Shown piece by piece: positions 1 through 18,775 of a stretch of DNA of 64,000 nucleotides. Source of the DNA: Cololabis saira (lineage: Eukaryota > Chordata > Actinopteri > Beloniformes > Belonidae); the NCBI RefSeq assembly GCF_033807715.1, contig NC_084599.1, positions 34,667,750-34,731,749 of the forward strand. Direction: 5' to 3'. Within the stretch, counting starts at the first letter, position 1; every line of letters begins with the position of its first letter. The notes under the pieces are model-generated. The model saw only the letters and a list, made by a program, of their open reading frames with translations. It did not search any database and was not told where the DNA came from. Position numbers and translations under genes: made by a program.

Positions 1-413
1 ATTCTTCCTGGTTAAATAAAGGTTGAATGAAATAAAATCCCTTAAGAGACGTGGGAAAATAATAGTTAAACTAATTTAACTTCAGAACATTGCTATCCAA
101 ACACAATGCCGTGTTTCTACGGTATGTCTCTCTCATGGCGTAAATCCGTTTCCACCGGGACGCAATTCACTGAACCAATCACATCCATGGGGGTGGGGTT
201 AACTGGGATTCATTCAGCCCAAGAACCTCGACTCAAAATGACCAAGACAATCATCATGATGACGATGATACATTGTTCGGTCTTATGTATACTCTTGTTG
301 TGAATGTCAATAAAAACTTTTTTTTTTTTTTTAATCACCAAGACGACTAAAGAACTGCTAAAAACAGGGGCCTCCTGCTCTCTGGGGTTATGTTTTTGTA
401 TTTTAAACTCTTA

Positions 414-1593
414 GGGCCCGATTTACTAAAGGTTTGCGTGCGTAAAAACGTGTGCAAACTTGACATCACCCGCAAACCAAAGTGCCAGCTGATCTACTAA
501 CAGCGTGCAAAGAGGACTGCGTCTCTCAAATGCGCAAAATAGCACACGCAATCCATTTAGTACTTTTGCCCTGATGAATAATCAATATGGGGCGTACCCA
601 CCAGAAATCGCTAAATACTGGGAGGGGAACATGCAAATATCTCCATTTACCACGCGCAATGAGATTTACCAAGCCTGAAAGTTTTTGCGTGGATTGTGAT
701 TGCATCTGTATTTAATACGTTCGAAAGGGAGGTGATAATCTCCACATGCAAAAGGAGAAATATTTTATTTGAATGTTAAATCGAGTATTATTCAGCAAAA
801 GGTTGCCACAGGAGGCACATTTATTTTTTTATTTGTGATAATAAATAAATCACGTGTTTTCATGAATAAAAAAGTGTTTCTCATTGTGCGCCTATACTTG
901 TTCTGCAGTCATACCCCGGTGTTGTGCAGTATTCAGCACCCCTGCCGTGAAAAGCACCCCCTCGTCTGACAAAAATGATATTCTCATTCTGTGTTCTGTT
1001 CATGTTCTGTTGTCCATGTTCTGTTTAGCGTCCAGTTTTGTGTGAATGATTCATGTTTAAATGCGCTCATGGATTCGGGTAAAAAAAAAAAAATCGGGTG
1101 AATGGTTATTGATGTCATTAATTAATAGCCTGCTTACTGTGTTGTCTTCCATAATATTTGTAAATATATATAATATAAACTCCTAAGTATGTGTTTGTGT
1201 GAGTGTGTATATATAAATATATTGAAGTGTCAGTGTGTTGTTTTTTTTCTTGGTCTACTTATCATTGAATATACGAGGGGGTGCTTTTCACGGCAGGGGT
1301 GCTGAATACAACAATTTGCCTCTTCCACTAATATCTCTAACTCCAACTCGTCAAATTTCATTTTGCGCTTGCAACTATATCCTGCTTTCCATCCAGACTC
1401 TCCATGGCGCAAAGTTTGCGCCGCAAACCGTAAGACGCGCAACACCTCATTTAAATACTGCTGTTTGCAGCTGTTATCAATTGCGCAAGCAATCTTAGTT
1501 GATCACCCGCAAAACACACAACAGCACGCGCAAACTTTTTCAGTGCACACGCAATTTAGTACTCTTTATTTAGGATCTTAGTAAATCGGGCCC
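414..1593. mobile_element. PIF/Harbinger-like MITE, 1180 bp, TTA target duplication
   Basis: The left end GGGCCCGATTTACTAA (414-429) is mirrored by TTAGTAAATCGGGCCC at the right end. TTA flanks both sides (411-413 and 1594-1596). Inner flanks are rich in GCGCAAAC-type motifs. No transposase ORF. The TWA-type duplication suggests PIF/Harbinger, but family assignment is inference. A second MITE is nested inside. Confidence 0.65.
932..1306. mobile_element. Nested MITE with 34-35 bp inverted repeats and TA flanks
   Basis: The arm at 931-965 (ATTCAGCACCCCTGCCGTGA and on) is the exact reverse complement of 1273-1307. TA dinucleotides flank both sides, as for a Tc1/mariner-type insertion. It sits inside the larger element at 414-1593, so it inserted later. 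Its interior is AT-rich and non-coding. Confidence 0.65.
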
Positions 1594-1596
1594 TTA

Positions 1597-5644
<4,048 letters not shown>

Positions 5645-5713
<69 letters not shown>

Positions 5714-5726
5714 GTGTGTGTGTGTG
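5645..5726. repeat. (TG)n microsatellite
   Basis: About 41 TG units with one C interruption near 5709. Confidence 0.97.
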
Positions 5727-6063
5727 ACTATTTCAAGAGACTATTCAATCACAGCAATGAGCAAATCAGCACAGATGATATTATGATTACGCTCTAAATG
5801 GGGTTTTGGACTCATCAATTATTTTCTTTTATTTCAGCCAAGTTTTTCTTCCCTTTGACTTTGCATCCAGCAAAATTATTGTTTGAAGGTCCAAATTTGT
5901 TTTGTTGCATGCTGGCTAACTATTTCCTATGGATGAGAAACGTAGTTGTGATGTAGTTTAAAAATGCCTGGATCTCCATCATGTTTGACTGTATAGATGG
6001 CATTTTTGAGGCTGAATGGCCCTTTTTTGTCTTTCACTGAATGAATGAATAAATAAATAAATT

Positions 6064-6762
6064 AAAGCTGCAAGCAGCGATGAACCGGCTCTCGCGCCTG
6101 CAATTTTCACCAATAAAAGTCAAGGACTCAAAACTAAGTCCGATGACACCACCCATGACTCTCTATGTCAAACCATTCAAAAGTTATGGCAGAAAATAGG
6201 GACTATCAAATATCGACCAATCAGATCAAGGGGGGGAGCGCTTTTTTGCGTCTATCGTCCCTACGGTAACGCTTTTGACTGAGAAAAGTAATGCCCATCG
6301 TCGCAGGGTCTAGATGCACATTTTGATGTATAACACACCTGGGTGCACGTTACGGTTCGGGCCGTATTAACTGTCGAAGGAATGGCATAAATTGCGCCAA
6401 AATTACACGATTAATTCAAAATGGCCGACTTCCTGTTCGGTTTTGGCCATGGCGCCAAGAGACTTTTCTTTAAGTTGCGACATGATACAGGTGTGTAGCG
6501 ATTTTCGTGCATGTACGTCAAACCGTATTGTGGGGCTTGAGGCACAAAGTTTTCTAGGGGGCGCTGTTGAGCCATTAGGCCACGCCCATTAATGCAAACC
6601 ATGAAATATCACATTTTTTGCCAGGCCTGGCTTGCGTGCAAAATTTGGTGCCTTTGGGGCACGTTTAGGGGTGCAAAAAGGCCCTCATTTCATCGGAAGA
6701 AAAACGATAAAAATTCCTACAGATACAATAGGGCCTTCGCACTGTAAGTGCTCGGGCCCTAA
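6064..6762 (+). mobile_element. Helitron-like non-autonomous repeat, copy 1
   Basis: Starts AAAGCTGCAAGCAGCGATGA. Ends with a small hairpin (GCACT-GTA-AGTGC, 6739-6751) then CTCGGGCCCTAA. A second copy is at 25986-26855 with the same two ends. A 3' hairpin followed by CTAA, with no inverted repeats or obvious target duplication, is what Helitrons show; the 5' end does not begin TC, so the class stays tentative. A 66-codon ORF shared by the copies is most simply a by-product of their similarity. Confidence 0.55.
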
Positions 6763-6977
6763 TAAATGTCCAAACAATTTTCACGTCTTCTTACCAGAGA
6801 AATGACCAATGAACCTTTGTGTCTTTGGTCAGCCGAGCTTTTTCAAAACCAAGCAAAATTGGTTGAGGAGTTCTCATTGGTCAGAGTCCATCAAAGGGAG
6901 ACTCATGCCTACCTGAAGTTGGGGGGACTTTCACGTTGTGGAATCATGCAGACTTGAACAAAGTACAGCTGGTGGCA

Positions 6978-7060
6978 ATATTTCACTGTAAAGCACTTTG
7001 GTCGGCTACAGGCTTCATATGTGCTACATAAATAAAGCTGACAATGAAATTGACAATAGA
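6978..7060 (+). repeat. SINE/LINE 3'-tail fragment
   Basis: Carries the motif TGTAAAGCACTTTGG followed by ATGTGCTACATAAATAAA. This is the common 3' end of fish SINEs and partner LINEs (growth of AAATAAA after a GTGCTATAT-type block). The body of the element is not visible. Confidence 0.5.
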
Positions 7061-7448
7061 AAACATTTGGAATTGGCTTTATGGTCTTGGCATTAACTAA
7101 TTACTACAGTTTAGTTAATTAGTTTACAACATGGCAGGTATGATCCGATACCATTTCAAATTGTATCCTTTTTGCAGGCTGGATAGAAACCATAATTTGG
7201 AATATAATTCCTTTTTGGTTTAAATTGCACATTATTGAAAAATGATCATGCTGTATAATGTATAGGGATGTACATAAACAGTAAATCCTATTATCTCCCC
7301 CTTACTGTGCCAGCTCATTACGCCTCTGTAACACGTTTCCTCTGCCCTGATGTGTTGTGTGAAAAGCACGGAGGGAAACGGTATAATTCTTTCACAGCTG
7401 CCTCGCCAGAAAGGCAGACCCCAGCTGGGCTGGTTGTATTATGATATG
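7061..7448. other. Intron stretch without recognised features
   Basis: AT-rich unique sequence between the SINE/LINE tail fragment and a G run of about 13 bases at 7450-7462. Confidence 0.45.
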
Positions 7449-7551
7449 GGGGGGGGGGGGGGCACTCGCTACTCGGCGAGGCCTGTGGCTGCGCTCAGCA
7501 AGTTAGATAGGTGAAAGTGTCCCTTCTGCAGCTGTGCAAACACTGAAAATG

Positions 7552-7552
<1 letters not shown>

Positions 7553-7624
<72 letters not shown>
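7553..7624 (+). repeat. (CAG)n trinucleotide repeat, about 24 units
   Basis: Pure CAG from 7553, ending where GCGACGGCG begins. The poly-Ala, poly-Gln and poly-Cys ORFs over it are trivial translations. It lies in the pde4b intron, as CTG on the sense strand of the gene. Confidence 0.97.
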
Positions 7625-7628
<4 letters not shown>

Positions 7629-7953
7629 GGCGAAGGTCAGCTCTGCTGCATGTGTCCCATTCAAACAAGCAGGTCCGTGTTTCGTCGGGGCTCGCTGCTG
7701 GCTGAGGAAAAAGCAAGGATGAGGAAAAGAAGCCTCTTCAGATTGTTTAACACTGCCGAGGCAACATTGCACCTTCGTGGGATCCCTGTGAACGCACAGC
7801 TGGAGGGTGGAGGCGGAAGGAAGAGGGTGTGTTTTACGCCACGATTGCTGCTTGAAAGTGACTTAAAGTAACCACAATGATCAAAGAACACCACATATTT
7901 ACTGTATGTATAAAAACTATGTCTTTATTTCAACAATCTTACATTACAGGCAC

Positions 7954-8715
7954 CAGTACTCGAGTTGAGGGGGGATGAGGGGGGATGGCGTCCCCCCTGA
8001 AATAAAAACGGTCCAAATCATCCCCCCTGTAAAACTGCCTTCCCTCCTTTCCATCCCTTATGTCATTTCATCAATGAATGTGGTTTTACTGCTATTTCAA
8101 CATTTAGAATCATCACCAGAAAAATAACGCCAGAAAAATAACTTATTTGACAATTTTCACCTGTTTCAAGTACATTTTCACTTGAAATAAGTAGGAAAAT
8201 CTGCTAGTGGGACAAGATTTATCTTCTCATTACAAGCAAAAAAATCTTGTTCCACTGGCAGATTTTTCTACTTATTTTAAGTGAAAATCTACTTGAAACA
8301 GGTGAAAATTGTTGTTTTTTCCAGTGATGAGTCTTGTTTTAAGTGTAATGAGATTTTTTTTACTAAAATTAGACATTTTAACTAGAAATAAGACAAATAT
8401 TCTTGTTAAGATTTTGAGTTTTTGCAGTGATCCATGTTACTTATCCTGTGAAGGACAGAGTCATATTGATAAGTTCAGAAAACTGTTTTTTATTGTTGTG
8501 TTTTGATGTATTTGATGTAAGCCCAGTGGATATTTAAAGCTTACAGAAGGCTGCATTTAACTGCTGCTATGTCATTCCTGCAGTATTTCTGCAGGTGTTT
8601 TGGTCAGTGCTATTATTTGTAATATATTATATTATTTGTAATCAGCACAAATTATCTGTCCCAATATGATAAAATCCACCATCCCCCCTGATTTTATTTT
8701 ACAACTCGAGTACTG
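7954..8715. mobile_element. hAT MITE, 762 bp, with a second palindromic element inside
   Basis: Ends CAGTACTCGAGTTG and CAACTCGAGTACTG are inverted repeats. The flanks are the perfect 8-bp duplication ACAGGCAC (7946-7953 and 8716-8723), which is diagnostic of hAT insertion. Subterminal runs of GGGGGGAT/ATCCCCCC follow. Inside, about 8140-8430 holds an AT-rich palindrome (TTTCACCTGTTTCAAGTA and its inverse) ending TTTTTGCAGTG, a motif set of a separate abundant fish MITE, truncated on its left. Confidence 0.8.
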
Positions 8716-8723
8716 ACAGGCAC

Positions 8724-9580
8724 CACATCTTACTTCCTATCTGCTTGAGGAGGACAGACAGCATGAAGTGGAAGATGGGCTCGCCACACCCGACGACTTG
8801 TTACCATGACGCATCACCTGCTAACCATCACACACACACACCAAACCCCACGGTTCCTGCTCCTTTTGTTACCATGGAGATCAAGCAGAGGTCTCCGTGG
8901 ATGGAATTTAAAAAAAAAAAGAAAGAGGTGGCCCCACCCCTGACATTTCATGGCCGTAGAAGCGCGCGCACAAAGACATCCACGTCTCCTGCCAAGGTAA
9001 ACACATAAAACACGAGTCCTTTCTTTACACGGACACCGACAGTGATGCTATTCAGCGATTACCCCCCCACCCCGCCCCCCCGGGGACTAGAAGGTCACAG
9101 AGATGATCGGGTTGGAAAGCACTATTGGCCTCACCTTCACCACATCACTGTCACCTGTCACATCGAGAGTCAGGACTGATGGAAAGAAGAGGCGGGTGTG
9201 TCTGTTTGCATGTCTGCGCTCTGTGAGCGCTGGGAACAAACAGCAACAGAGTGGTCAGTGTTTGAACAGTAGATCGGCCTCGTGTGGCCCGACCGAGCCT
9301 CCATTCATAACCACTCAGCACCAGCCATGCCTGATTTTATGCCTCATTACGTCTTTAACGCGCACACATATGCACTGTACACAATACGCCGTCAAATGTG
9401 TTGGCAAATATACACAGACGGAAAGATAAACACGGTCGGGACAGCTGCAGGAAAAGATCGGGGGAGCATTCATTGCACTTTCCCAGCACCTAGATCCAGA
9501 GGAGCGGCAGACACCGGTGACCAGTGCTAACGCTCCTCTGGTGACATCTCACCACCATTCATGGCATGGTTGTATCATGT
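8724..9580. other. Intron stretch, somewhat GC-richer, no gene recognised
   Basis: Contains poly-C-rich tracts (9062-9080) and short CA runs. Overlapping short ORFs at 9103-9530 show no domain and no codon-level signal that I can support. Confidence 0.45.
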
Positions 9581-10345
9581 GTGAAGTAATTTCATTTCAT
9601 TTATTCCATTCATGGTATATCTTCTTAATAATGTTGTACAGAATTCCATGAAGTACACATTATCACCATGAAAGAAAAGGAGCAGGAAGAAGAAAACTTA
9701 TGATACCTGCCCCTCTCTGTTAATACCATTACGTTGACTTACTGAACACCAATCTATCTATACATATATTTATAACAAGAAAACAAACAAAAATACCACT
9801 CTTCTATCTATTTTTTTCTCTTTCTCCTTCTTCTTTTTTGTAGGCACTTATCTTTTCTTTTTTAAACATTTTCTTAAGCTGATACAAACAGAAATACACA
9901 TTTGTTTTATGTTTAGCCTTGCAAAAGTATGTTTGAAATCAAGTTTAAGTCTGTTGTCCTCATCCTCCAATCTGAACAAATTTTGTAACTGTTCTGGAAA
10001 CGATCTATTTTTTGCTTTATACATTATTTTTAAAGTTTGAAGTTCAACTATATCCGCCATTTTCAACAAACCTGCCGAAATAAATAATATGTTTGATGGT
10101 TCTCTGATGCCTACCCTGTGAATGACTCTCACTGCTCTTTTCTGTAGCACAAACAGAGGAGAGATGTTACTTACATAGGTATTACCCCACACTTCCACAC
10201 AATAAATTAGATGTGGCAAGATAAATGTACAATACAGAGTTCTTAGTGTGTTAGTATTCAGTAATGAGCCGAGCGCATGATTCAAGAGGCAAGTTCTGGT
10301 AGCTACGTTTCCAAAATATGTCCTCGCCATTAATAACACAAAATT
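9581..10345 (-). pseudogene. 5'-truncated LINE: reverse-transcriptase C-terminal region and 3' UTR
   Basis: On the minus strand the frame from about 10339 to 9848 (about 160 codons) encodes a typical C-terminal part of a non-LTR reverse transcriptase: LNTNTLRTLYCTFILPHLIY, then CVEVWGNTY, LQKRAVRVI and LKIMYKAKN. Fish LINEs of the CR1/L2/Rex1 group have these blocks in this order downstream of the RT catalytic core. The catalytic YxDD box and the endonuclease are absent, so this is a 5'-truncated copy, as target-primed reverse transcription often leaves. The 3' UTR appears to end in ATGAAATGAAAT-type repeats at about 9585-9605. The frame is intact over this length, suggesting a fairly recent insertion, but it cannot encode a working enzyme. 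The clade is not resolved. Confidence 0.75.
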
Positions 10346-12059
10346 AAATGAAGGATGTCAAAAAAAATATTGAAGATTTCTCAGTAGATGTGGATATAGT
10401 TGGAAAGTGATGTTGTCAAGCGACCAACTGGGCTCCCCTGTTGCAGATAAACCTTTTTATGATGTTAAATATAAGTTAAGTGCATGCATAACTGAAAGTC
10501 ACTTCATATCATTTTAAAAAGTAGAAGTATTTGCTTCAAATCAGATGGTAAAATGTATAAGATTAATGAGAGCAGCTGAAAGGGTCCCGGCAGTCAAAGT
10601 TGGATTAAAAGGGGGGGATTTTGCCGAATCCCTGCCCCAGCATATCAATTATTTTACAAATTAGGGAGAAAACAAAAGAAACTACAAAGACACATCCTCA
10701 CTTCCATAACTCAACAATATACAGGATATATAACAAGTGAGACAGGGCCTGACAAAAGATATTCAGGTCCCTATTAAACCCCACATGATAGAAAATGACT
10801 TAAATGATGACTGAATTACTTGTTGGATTTTTGATTACAAATGTGCATGACAGATACTACACCACGAGTCTGCGTTAACAAACCTTTGAAGTTGTCACTC
10901 TGCAGCAAAAGTAAAGCATTTCAGTAAGTTTGTCCAACAATCTGTTAAAAAAAGACAGTCAAGGATCAGTTAGAGCGCCAGTGAATCAAACTGGTTGATT
11001 CATGGCAAAGAAAGGCATAACAATAAACATATAGACATGAAAACAAGTGCAGCAGTCCAAGTGAAACTGTTTTGCAATCATTTGGCAAACCAAGAAAGCC
11101 CATACGGTGAATACGTGATGCACACGCTGTCTGTAAACGGTCCTGAGATACACGCTGACTAGACTGCAAAAGGTTTAGCAGATGGTTTCTTATGCCCTAA
11201 ACACAAAACCCAGTCATATTATTAAATACCTACATCGTCTCATATAAAGTAAACACGCCCTCCTCAAAAGAGAAACAGAGAAAGAGAGAAAAGTGCCCTT
11301 TTAAACTTTTCAGTATTGGATTTTTTGACATTTTTTATCCGTTTGAGCCAGGCAGATAGATGAGGGGAGGTGGGACGGGCTATCAGGGAGGAGGAATTGC
11401 ACTTGAAATGTGTGTCTGTGCTGCTGCACACCCTGAGCCGTTTCATTCAATATAATAAAAACAGACAACAGTCACAACAAATGCTTTTAATCTCTGCTGT
11501 AGCCACTTTCTAATAAAACAGTGACCTGTTTGACTTACAGTCATGATGCAAACAGGATACTGGCTTTCCAGCAACAGCTGGAAGCTGCACTCTGTATAAA
11601 TCAGGTTTACACAATCAACTCCGTGCAGGTCCTTCTCACAAACAAGCATCCTTTAGGTGACTTAAAGCAGCCTCCATTGACGTGAACACTTCAAGAGCAA
11701 TGTTTAAATGCATACAGCTATTAAATATATAGATACGATATAATGATTGCAGAGGATTTGCCACAACACATCAATTTCTACTTCATTCAGTCTGCTTCCC
11801 TGTCCAAAACCAAGGATTACAGCATTAAAAAAGGGAAAGAAAAAGCAGATAAAATGACATAAAAACAGACTGTATGCTTAGTTGATCTGTAGAGCCACAA
11901 ATCACATTTAACACCTCCATCCAGCGCTTTTAGCTTGTTTCTTTTCTGGGGGAGCCTCCGTTCCACAGGATGAGCGGAGGCAAAGCTTGTGTAGTGGAAA
12001 AACCTGCTAAACGTCTTTAATACGTTAACTGGACTGAAACTGAGTGTCTAAAGCTTGAG
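10346..12059. other. 1.7 kb intron stretch without recognised features
   Basis: AT-rich sequence with a short G run (10611-10617). No ORF with family signal and no terminal-repeat pair noticed. Confidence 0.45.
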
Positions 12060-12649
12060 TTATGGTTCTGCGTCAAAACGACGCCGTGCCTACGGCGTGT
12101 GGTTTGCGTCGACGCAGACCATGCGCCGTCACTGACGCCGTCACTGACGTGCACTTCCCGAAAATTGTAACTACAAGGCGACGCAGACCAAACGCAGACC
12201 GAGAAGGCTGTGATTGGTTTCGCTTGGTAGCAACGCATTTCCGGTTTCCAGTTTGAAGCAGTCGTGAACTTTCAGCGCTCTTTTCTTCATGTATGTGTGA
12301 TTTTTTTGTTTTGGTTTTTTGCACAATAGTTGTCCTTATCTCTTTGATTTACTGTGACCGGAAAAAGTCGGATAAACCATTCAGGAAAAGATCGCTAACT
12401 AGCGGTCGCAGGGGGTACTGCACCGCGACGGAATGGAGTGACGGAGAAGTCCGAAGGGTTCACGACGGCGTCACGGCGACGGCGTCACGGCGACGGCGTC
12501 ACGGCGACGGCGTCACGGCGACGGCGTCACGGCGACGGCGTCACGGCGACGGCGTCACGGCGACGGCGTCACGGCGACGGCGTCACGGCGACGGCGTCAC
12601 GGCGACGGCGACGGCATGTGCTCTGCGTTGGTTTGACGCAGAACCATAA
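12060..12649. mobile_element. TIR element (590 bp) with an internal 14-bp tandem array
   Basis: Ends TTATGGTTCTGCGTC and GACGCAGAACCATAA are inverted repeats. The same termini occur at 51359-51700. Near the right end, about 12464-12612 holds about ten 14-bp units (GACGGCGTCACGGC), very CpG-rich. The long ORFs over the array (for example Arg-rich frames at 12293-12649) are translations of the repeat. The superfamily is uncertain; I could not read a clean target duplication. Confidence 0.65.
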
Positions 12650-14815
<2,166 letters not shown>

Positions 14816-14988
14816 TGTATTTAGATGCAAAACCTGGACTGTTGATGCACAATATTACGTATTTTTAAATTAAAATGAGACATTCGTCTGGGAAATGTGA
14901 AAAAAACAACAAATCAGACTGCTAATCAATACTTTCATGGTTTATAACACGTTTCTCGACTAAAAGAATAAGAAAGTATTGGTGGTTG

Positions 14989-15604
14989 TAGGACTGGGCG
15001 ATATATCGAGATTTTAATATATATCGATATATTTTCTAACGCGATATGGTACGAGACAATATCGTTTATATCGATTATTATTATTTTTTTTTTTTTTTTT
15101 ATGATTTTGATATAGCTTATTTTGTGACAAATTGACTTGAATGTTTTATTTGAGATTTGCAAAAATGTTTTGTTATTTGCACAACTGTCAACCTCAGTGG
15201 AAAAGTCTGCCTGTTACTGTCTACATTGTATTAATTGCACAGTGTATTTTAATTTAATTGTTATGCAGGAAAGGGATATTTGTTTTATTTTATTCAAGAA
15301 GCATTTTTATTCTATATATGCAGGCAGTTTATTTTTATTTCATTTGTTTTATACATTTTGATATTGTGCAGACCTCTGTTAATAAAGGAACCTGTGTGAC
15401 ATTTGGCACGAGGCTTTGTATTAAAACTGACTGTTTTTTTAAGGGTTTGCCTCAGAAAAAAATGAAGCTAACAGAGATGCTATGCTATAATGCTTTGGGG
15501 GAAACCCCAATTATGGCACAGAAAAAATATCGATATATATCGAGTATCGCCATTCAGCTAGAAAATATCGAGATATGACTTTTGGTCCATATCGCCCAGC
15601 CCTA
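14989..15604. mobile_element. hAT MITE, 616 bp, TAGGGCTGGGCGATAT-type ends
   Basis: Left end TAGGACTGGGCGATATATCG, right end ATATCGCCCAGCCCTA. Perfect 8-bp duplication GGTGGTTG (14981-14988 and 15605-15612). The interior is AT-rich, with further ATATCG motifs near both ends and no transposase. Confidence 0.85.
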
Positions 15605-15612
15605 GGTGGTTG

Positions 15613-17427
15613 CAGAGCTGCATCTATCTCACAAGGCAACTTGAATAATTCTTCCTCAAGTCAGAACAAGTGCTATAAACCGTGAGGTTCGATGGTGTCG
15701 TGGCAGCTCGGATGACTCAGGCGAACGCTGTGTACCCGCCAATCTGGCATGCAACCTTTGTCACATGTCATCACGCCTCTCTCCCATCCTTCCTGTCTGC
15801 CTCTTCTGTCGATTACCGACAACAACAGACTCAGTAAGCGGAGAGGAGAGCATAAAGCAGCTCCAAGCGAGGGACCACCAACTTCAGGTCGCCCATAAAT
15901 GTTCAAATGAGGGTTATTGGGGATTTTTATAACGCAAATTAATGTTATAGGTCTGTCGCACTCGCTGCGACATAGAGGAACACTTAGGAGGAGGCTGAGG
16001 AGCACTAACACGCCGTCCTCCTTGGACACAGTTGACGCTGTATCCCGCTGTTGATTTCAATTACGATAGGGTGTTATTAGGCAGCATGCATGACAGGCAG
16101 GTGATGAGGACGGCGAGCAGATGCATTGTGGGATGGGAAATGCTGCAGCAAAAGAAGCCCAACGTTGCTGAGGGCAGAGGAAGAAATTGAGGGAAATAGA
16201 GTGGCAGAGTATGATATTAAATGAAATATCCTCTTCCCAGGCAAAGTAGGCGCAGGTGACACATTTGAGAGGCATTCGTTTGCCTAAACAAGAGATTTGC
16301 TCTCAATTCCACTTATTTAGGCTCCTGAGTTTGTCTACAGGGATTTATTTCTTATTTGTAGAAAATCTGAATAAAGTAGCTGAGTATCAAGCTGAGAGCA
16401 ACAGAGATCAGCGGCATGTTCGTGGATTCCTTTGTGCGCGAGACGTGTGTTTAGTTCCATCTTTACCAAGACGTGAATAATGGATGCATGACGCACCAGA
16501 GAAGCAAATAAAGGCTTTGAACTGGAGATGAGTACCGAGCAGACGCCCCTCGGCTCCACGTAACACATGAGCAGAAGAGCACGGGGAAGGGAGTCAACCG
16601 CGAGAAAGTGCCGGGTGAGGAGGAAAGGAGGCAGTGGGTATAAAACGCAGACAGACAAGAGCGGAGGAGGAGCGTCGCAAGGAATAAGGACTGGAGACGG
16701 GAAAATGAGAGGGAAAGGATTTAATTATCCCAGTCAGTTATGGCAGAGTAAACAATCCGCGATGGCCTGGATCGGTGTCTGTGTCGACAAACATACCGAG
16801 GCATGATTGCATAATGATACACAGACACACGAAGTGACACGTTAATAAACGGGACGGAAAAGTTTCCACGTTCTTTTGTGTGTAATTACACTTCATCAGC
16901 GCAGCGATGATGCACCCTGAAGACTTGAGACAAATTTAGTATGCCGTCTTTGCAATCTTAAGAATCAGTAGAGACAGAAAATATTACAAGGCAAGATTTA
17001 AAGGGTCGGACAGTGTTCGGAGGGAGTTTTATATCGTGGAGCTAAGCTACGATGGACTTGCTGCTGTTAAGTAATATTTTTCTTCAAGACATGCTTCACT
17101 CAAGCTTCTGCCATTTCACATTTCTGCTGGGAGCCTGAAGACACTAGAAATATGAAGGAATGGAAAAGAAACAACACTTGAGAGGCTCAACCTCTGGCCT
17201 CCATGGTGTACTGGCTTCGTTTCGCTGTGTTTAAATAATCCCTCGCACATCTCCAACATAACAACACTGTGATCGTCTTACATCAGGCCTCAAAGGTAAA
17301 AGCATACATGTGTACTGTTTGTCCTTAAATCCAGTAAAGTAAGAAAACCTCAGTCATAAGCCAGAGTGAGCTGAGCCAAGGAAGTCAAATCAAACCTTAA
17401 AGCAACAGACAAGTTAGTGGTTATACA
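15613..17427. other. 1.8 kb intron stretch without recognised features
   Basis: Read on both strands; no exon, RNA gene or paired terminal repeats seen. Confidence 0.45.
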
Positions 17428-17435
17428 TTATGCAT

Positions 17436-18163
17436 TAGGGCTGGGGATCGATTCAAATGTCAAGAATCGATTCAATTCCGATTCTTAAGATTCAGAATCG
17501 ATTATCAAGATTTGATTGGATCCAATTCCGATATGGATTTGGGTTAGTGTTATTAAATCTGTTTTTTGAGCTGTTGCATGAATTATATGACTGTAGTTAT
17601 GCAACATATTACTTCTAGTATTATATTGAGATTAAACAGCAAGTATTGGCAGCTAATGATGCTGTAAGGACCAATCAGCTCCCAGAATGCTGATAGAACT
17701 GCTTTCAGAAACATCGTGGGGCAGAATTATCAAACAGATCCAGGACAGCAAACAGTGGACCTATGAAATCGGTTTTATTTTTTCCCCACATTCCGTTTTT
17801 ATTTTTTTCCATTTTCAGTCTTTTTCGGTTTTTAATTTTTGAGAATTTGGTTTTGAGCATTTTATGCAAATATAACCCCAAAACAGTATATAAAGTAATG
17901 AAATATAGACAATTTATGCAATTATAACTGAAAACTTTAATGTTTTCATACCGTTAAACATATTCAAAGGCAAAAACATGGCACTAGTTATTCTTGTGTC
18001 CAACAAGAAATTCCTTTTTAAGGCAAAAACAAAAAAATACCAAAAGTTTTAATGATTGAAAAAAAAAAAAAAAAAAAATCTTTAGACACACAAATCGATT
18101 TTTAGAAATGAATATGAAAATTGATTTAGAATAGGAAAATCGATTTTTTTCAACACAGGCCTA
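17436..18163. mobile_element. hAT MITE, 728 bp, ATCGATT-rich ends
   Basis: Starts TAGGGCTGGGGATCGATTC and ends in a GATTTTTTTCAACACAGGCCTA-like inverse. Perfect 8-bp duplication TTATGCAT (17428-17435 and 18164-18171). Subterminal AATCGATT motifs repeat on both sides. Non-coding. Confidence 0.8.
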
Positions 18164-18199
18164 TTATGCATATACTTATACATCGTTCTGGGGGTACTG

Positions 18200-18630
18200 G
18201 GTGAGGGTTGCTGGGGGACTGGACTTATATGGCTGTGGGTGTATATATGTATGTGGAAACGTATGTATGAACAGAAACAAGTACAGGTGTATATGTACCG
18301 TATGCTTTAATGTGTGTAGAAATATCTCTGAGTAAGAATGTACATGAGTGTATATAAATTCACATCCTAAATAATATATGCTTTTACGTATAGATGAATA
18401 CAGGGACTCAGGGTAAATAACTCAGGTGATTAATACTCGAGTATACCATAATTTATATTTATAAAATTCTTACTATTAATTCGTGCAACCTGCAACTACT
18501 GTATGTCAAGTTTTTTTCTTTTCTTTTATATTTAATATCAAGGGTCCAACTGAAAAAATGTGTACTGAGTTCAAGGGTTTTTATTGTGCTTATGTTCGAA
18601 ATAAAAGATATCCATCAATCAATCCAGTGC
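18200..18630 (+). repeat. LINE 3'-UTR-like fragment ending GTTCGAAATAAA
   Basis: TATATGTATGTG-rich sequence followed by CAAGGGTCCAAC, GAGTTCAAGGGTTTTTATTG and GTTCGAAATAAA, then an ATCAATCAATCC tail (18612-18624). This closing motif set is typical of fish LINE 3' ends with short tandem tails. No RT coding is left. Confidence 0.5.
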
Positions 18631-18775
18631 CCTGAAAATACTGTGAATGTACATCCTGGAATCAGAGTCGATGTAAGAGGATCGTAAAAGGAGAACATTT
18701 AGAGATCTGACAATTTTGACATCATCATCTTTAGATTGTAGAATTACACAGAGCAGGATGTCATTACGTCCTCAT

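Noticed and set aside
6392..6592. 66-codon ORF shared with 26543-26743
   Set aside because: Both lie in copies of the same interspersed repeat, and their similarity is what the copies' overall similarity predicts. No domain.
7503..7772. Poly-Ala / poly-Cys ORFs at the CAG tract
   Set aside because: Simple-repeat translation with no conserved flanks or splice context.
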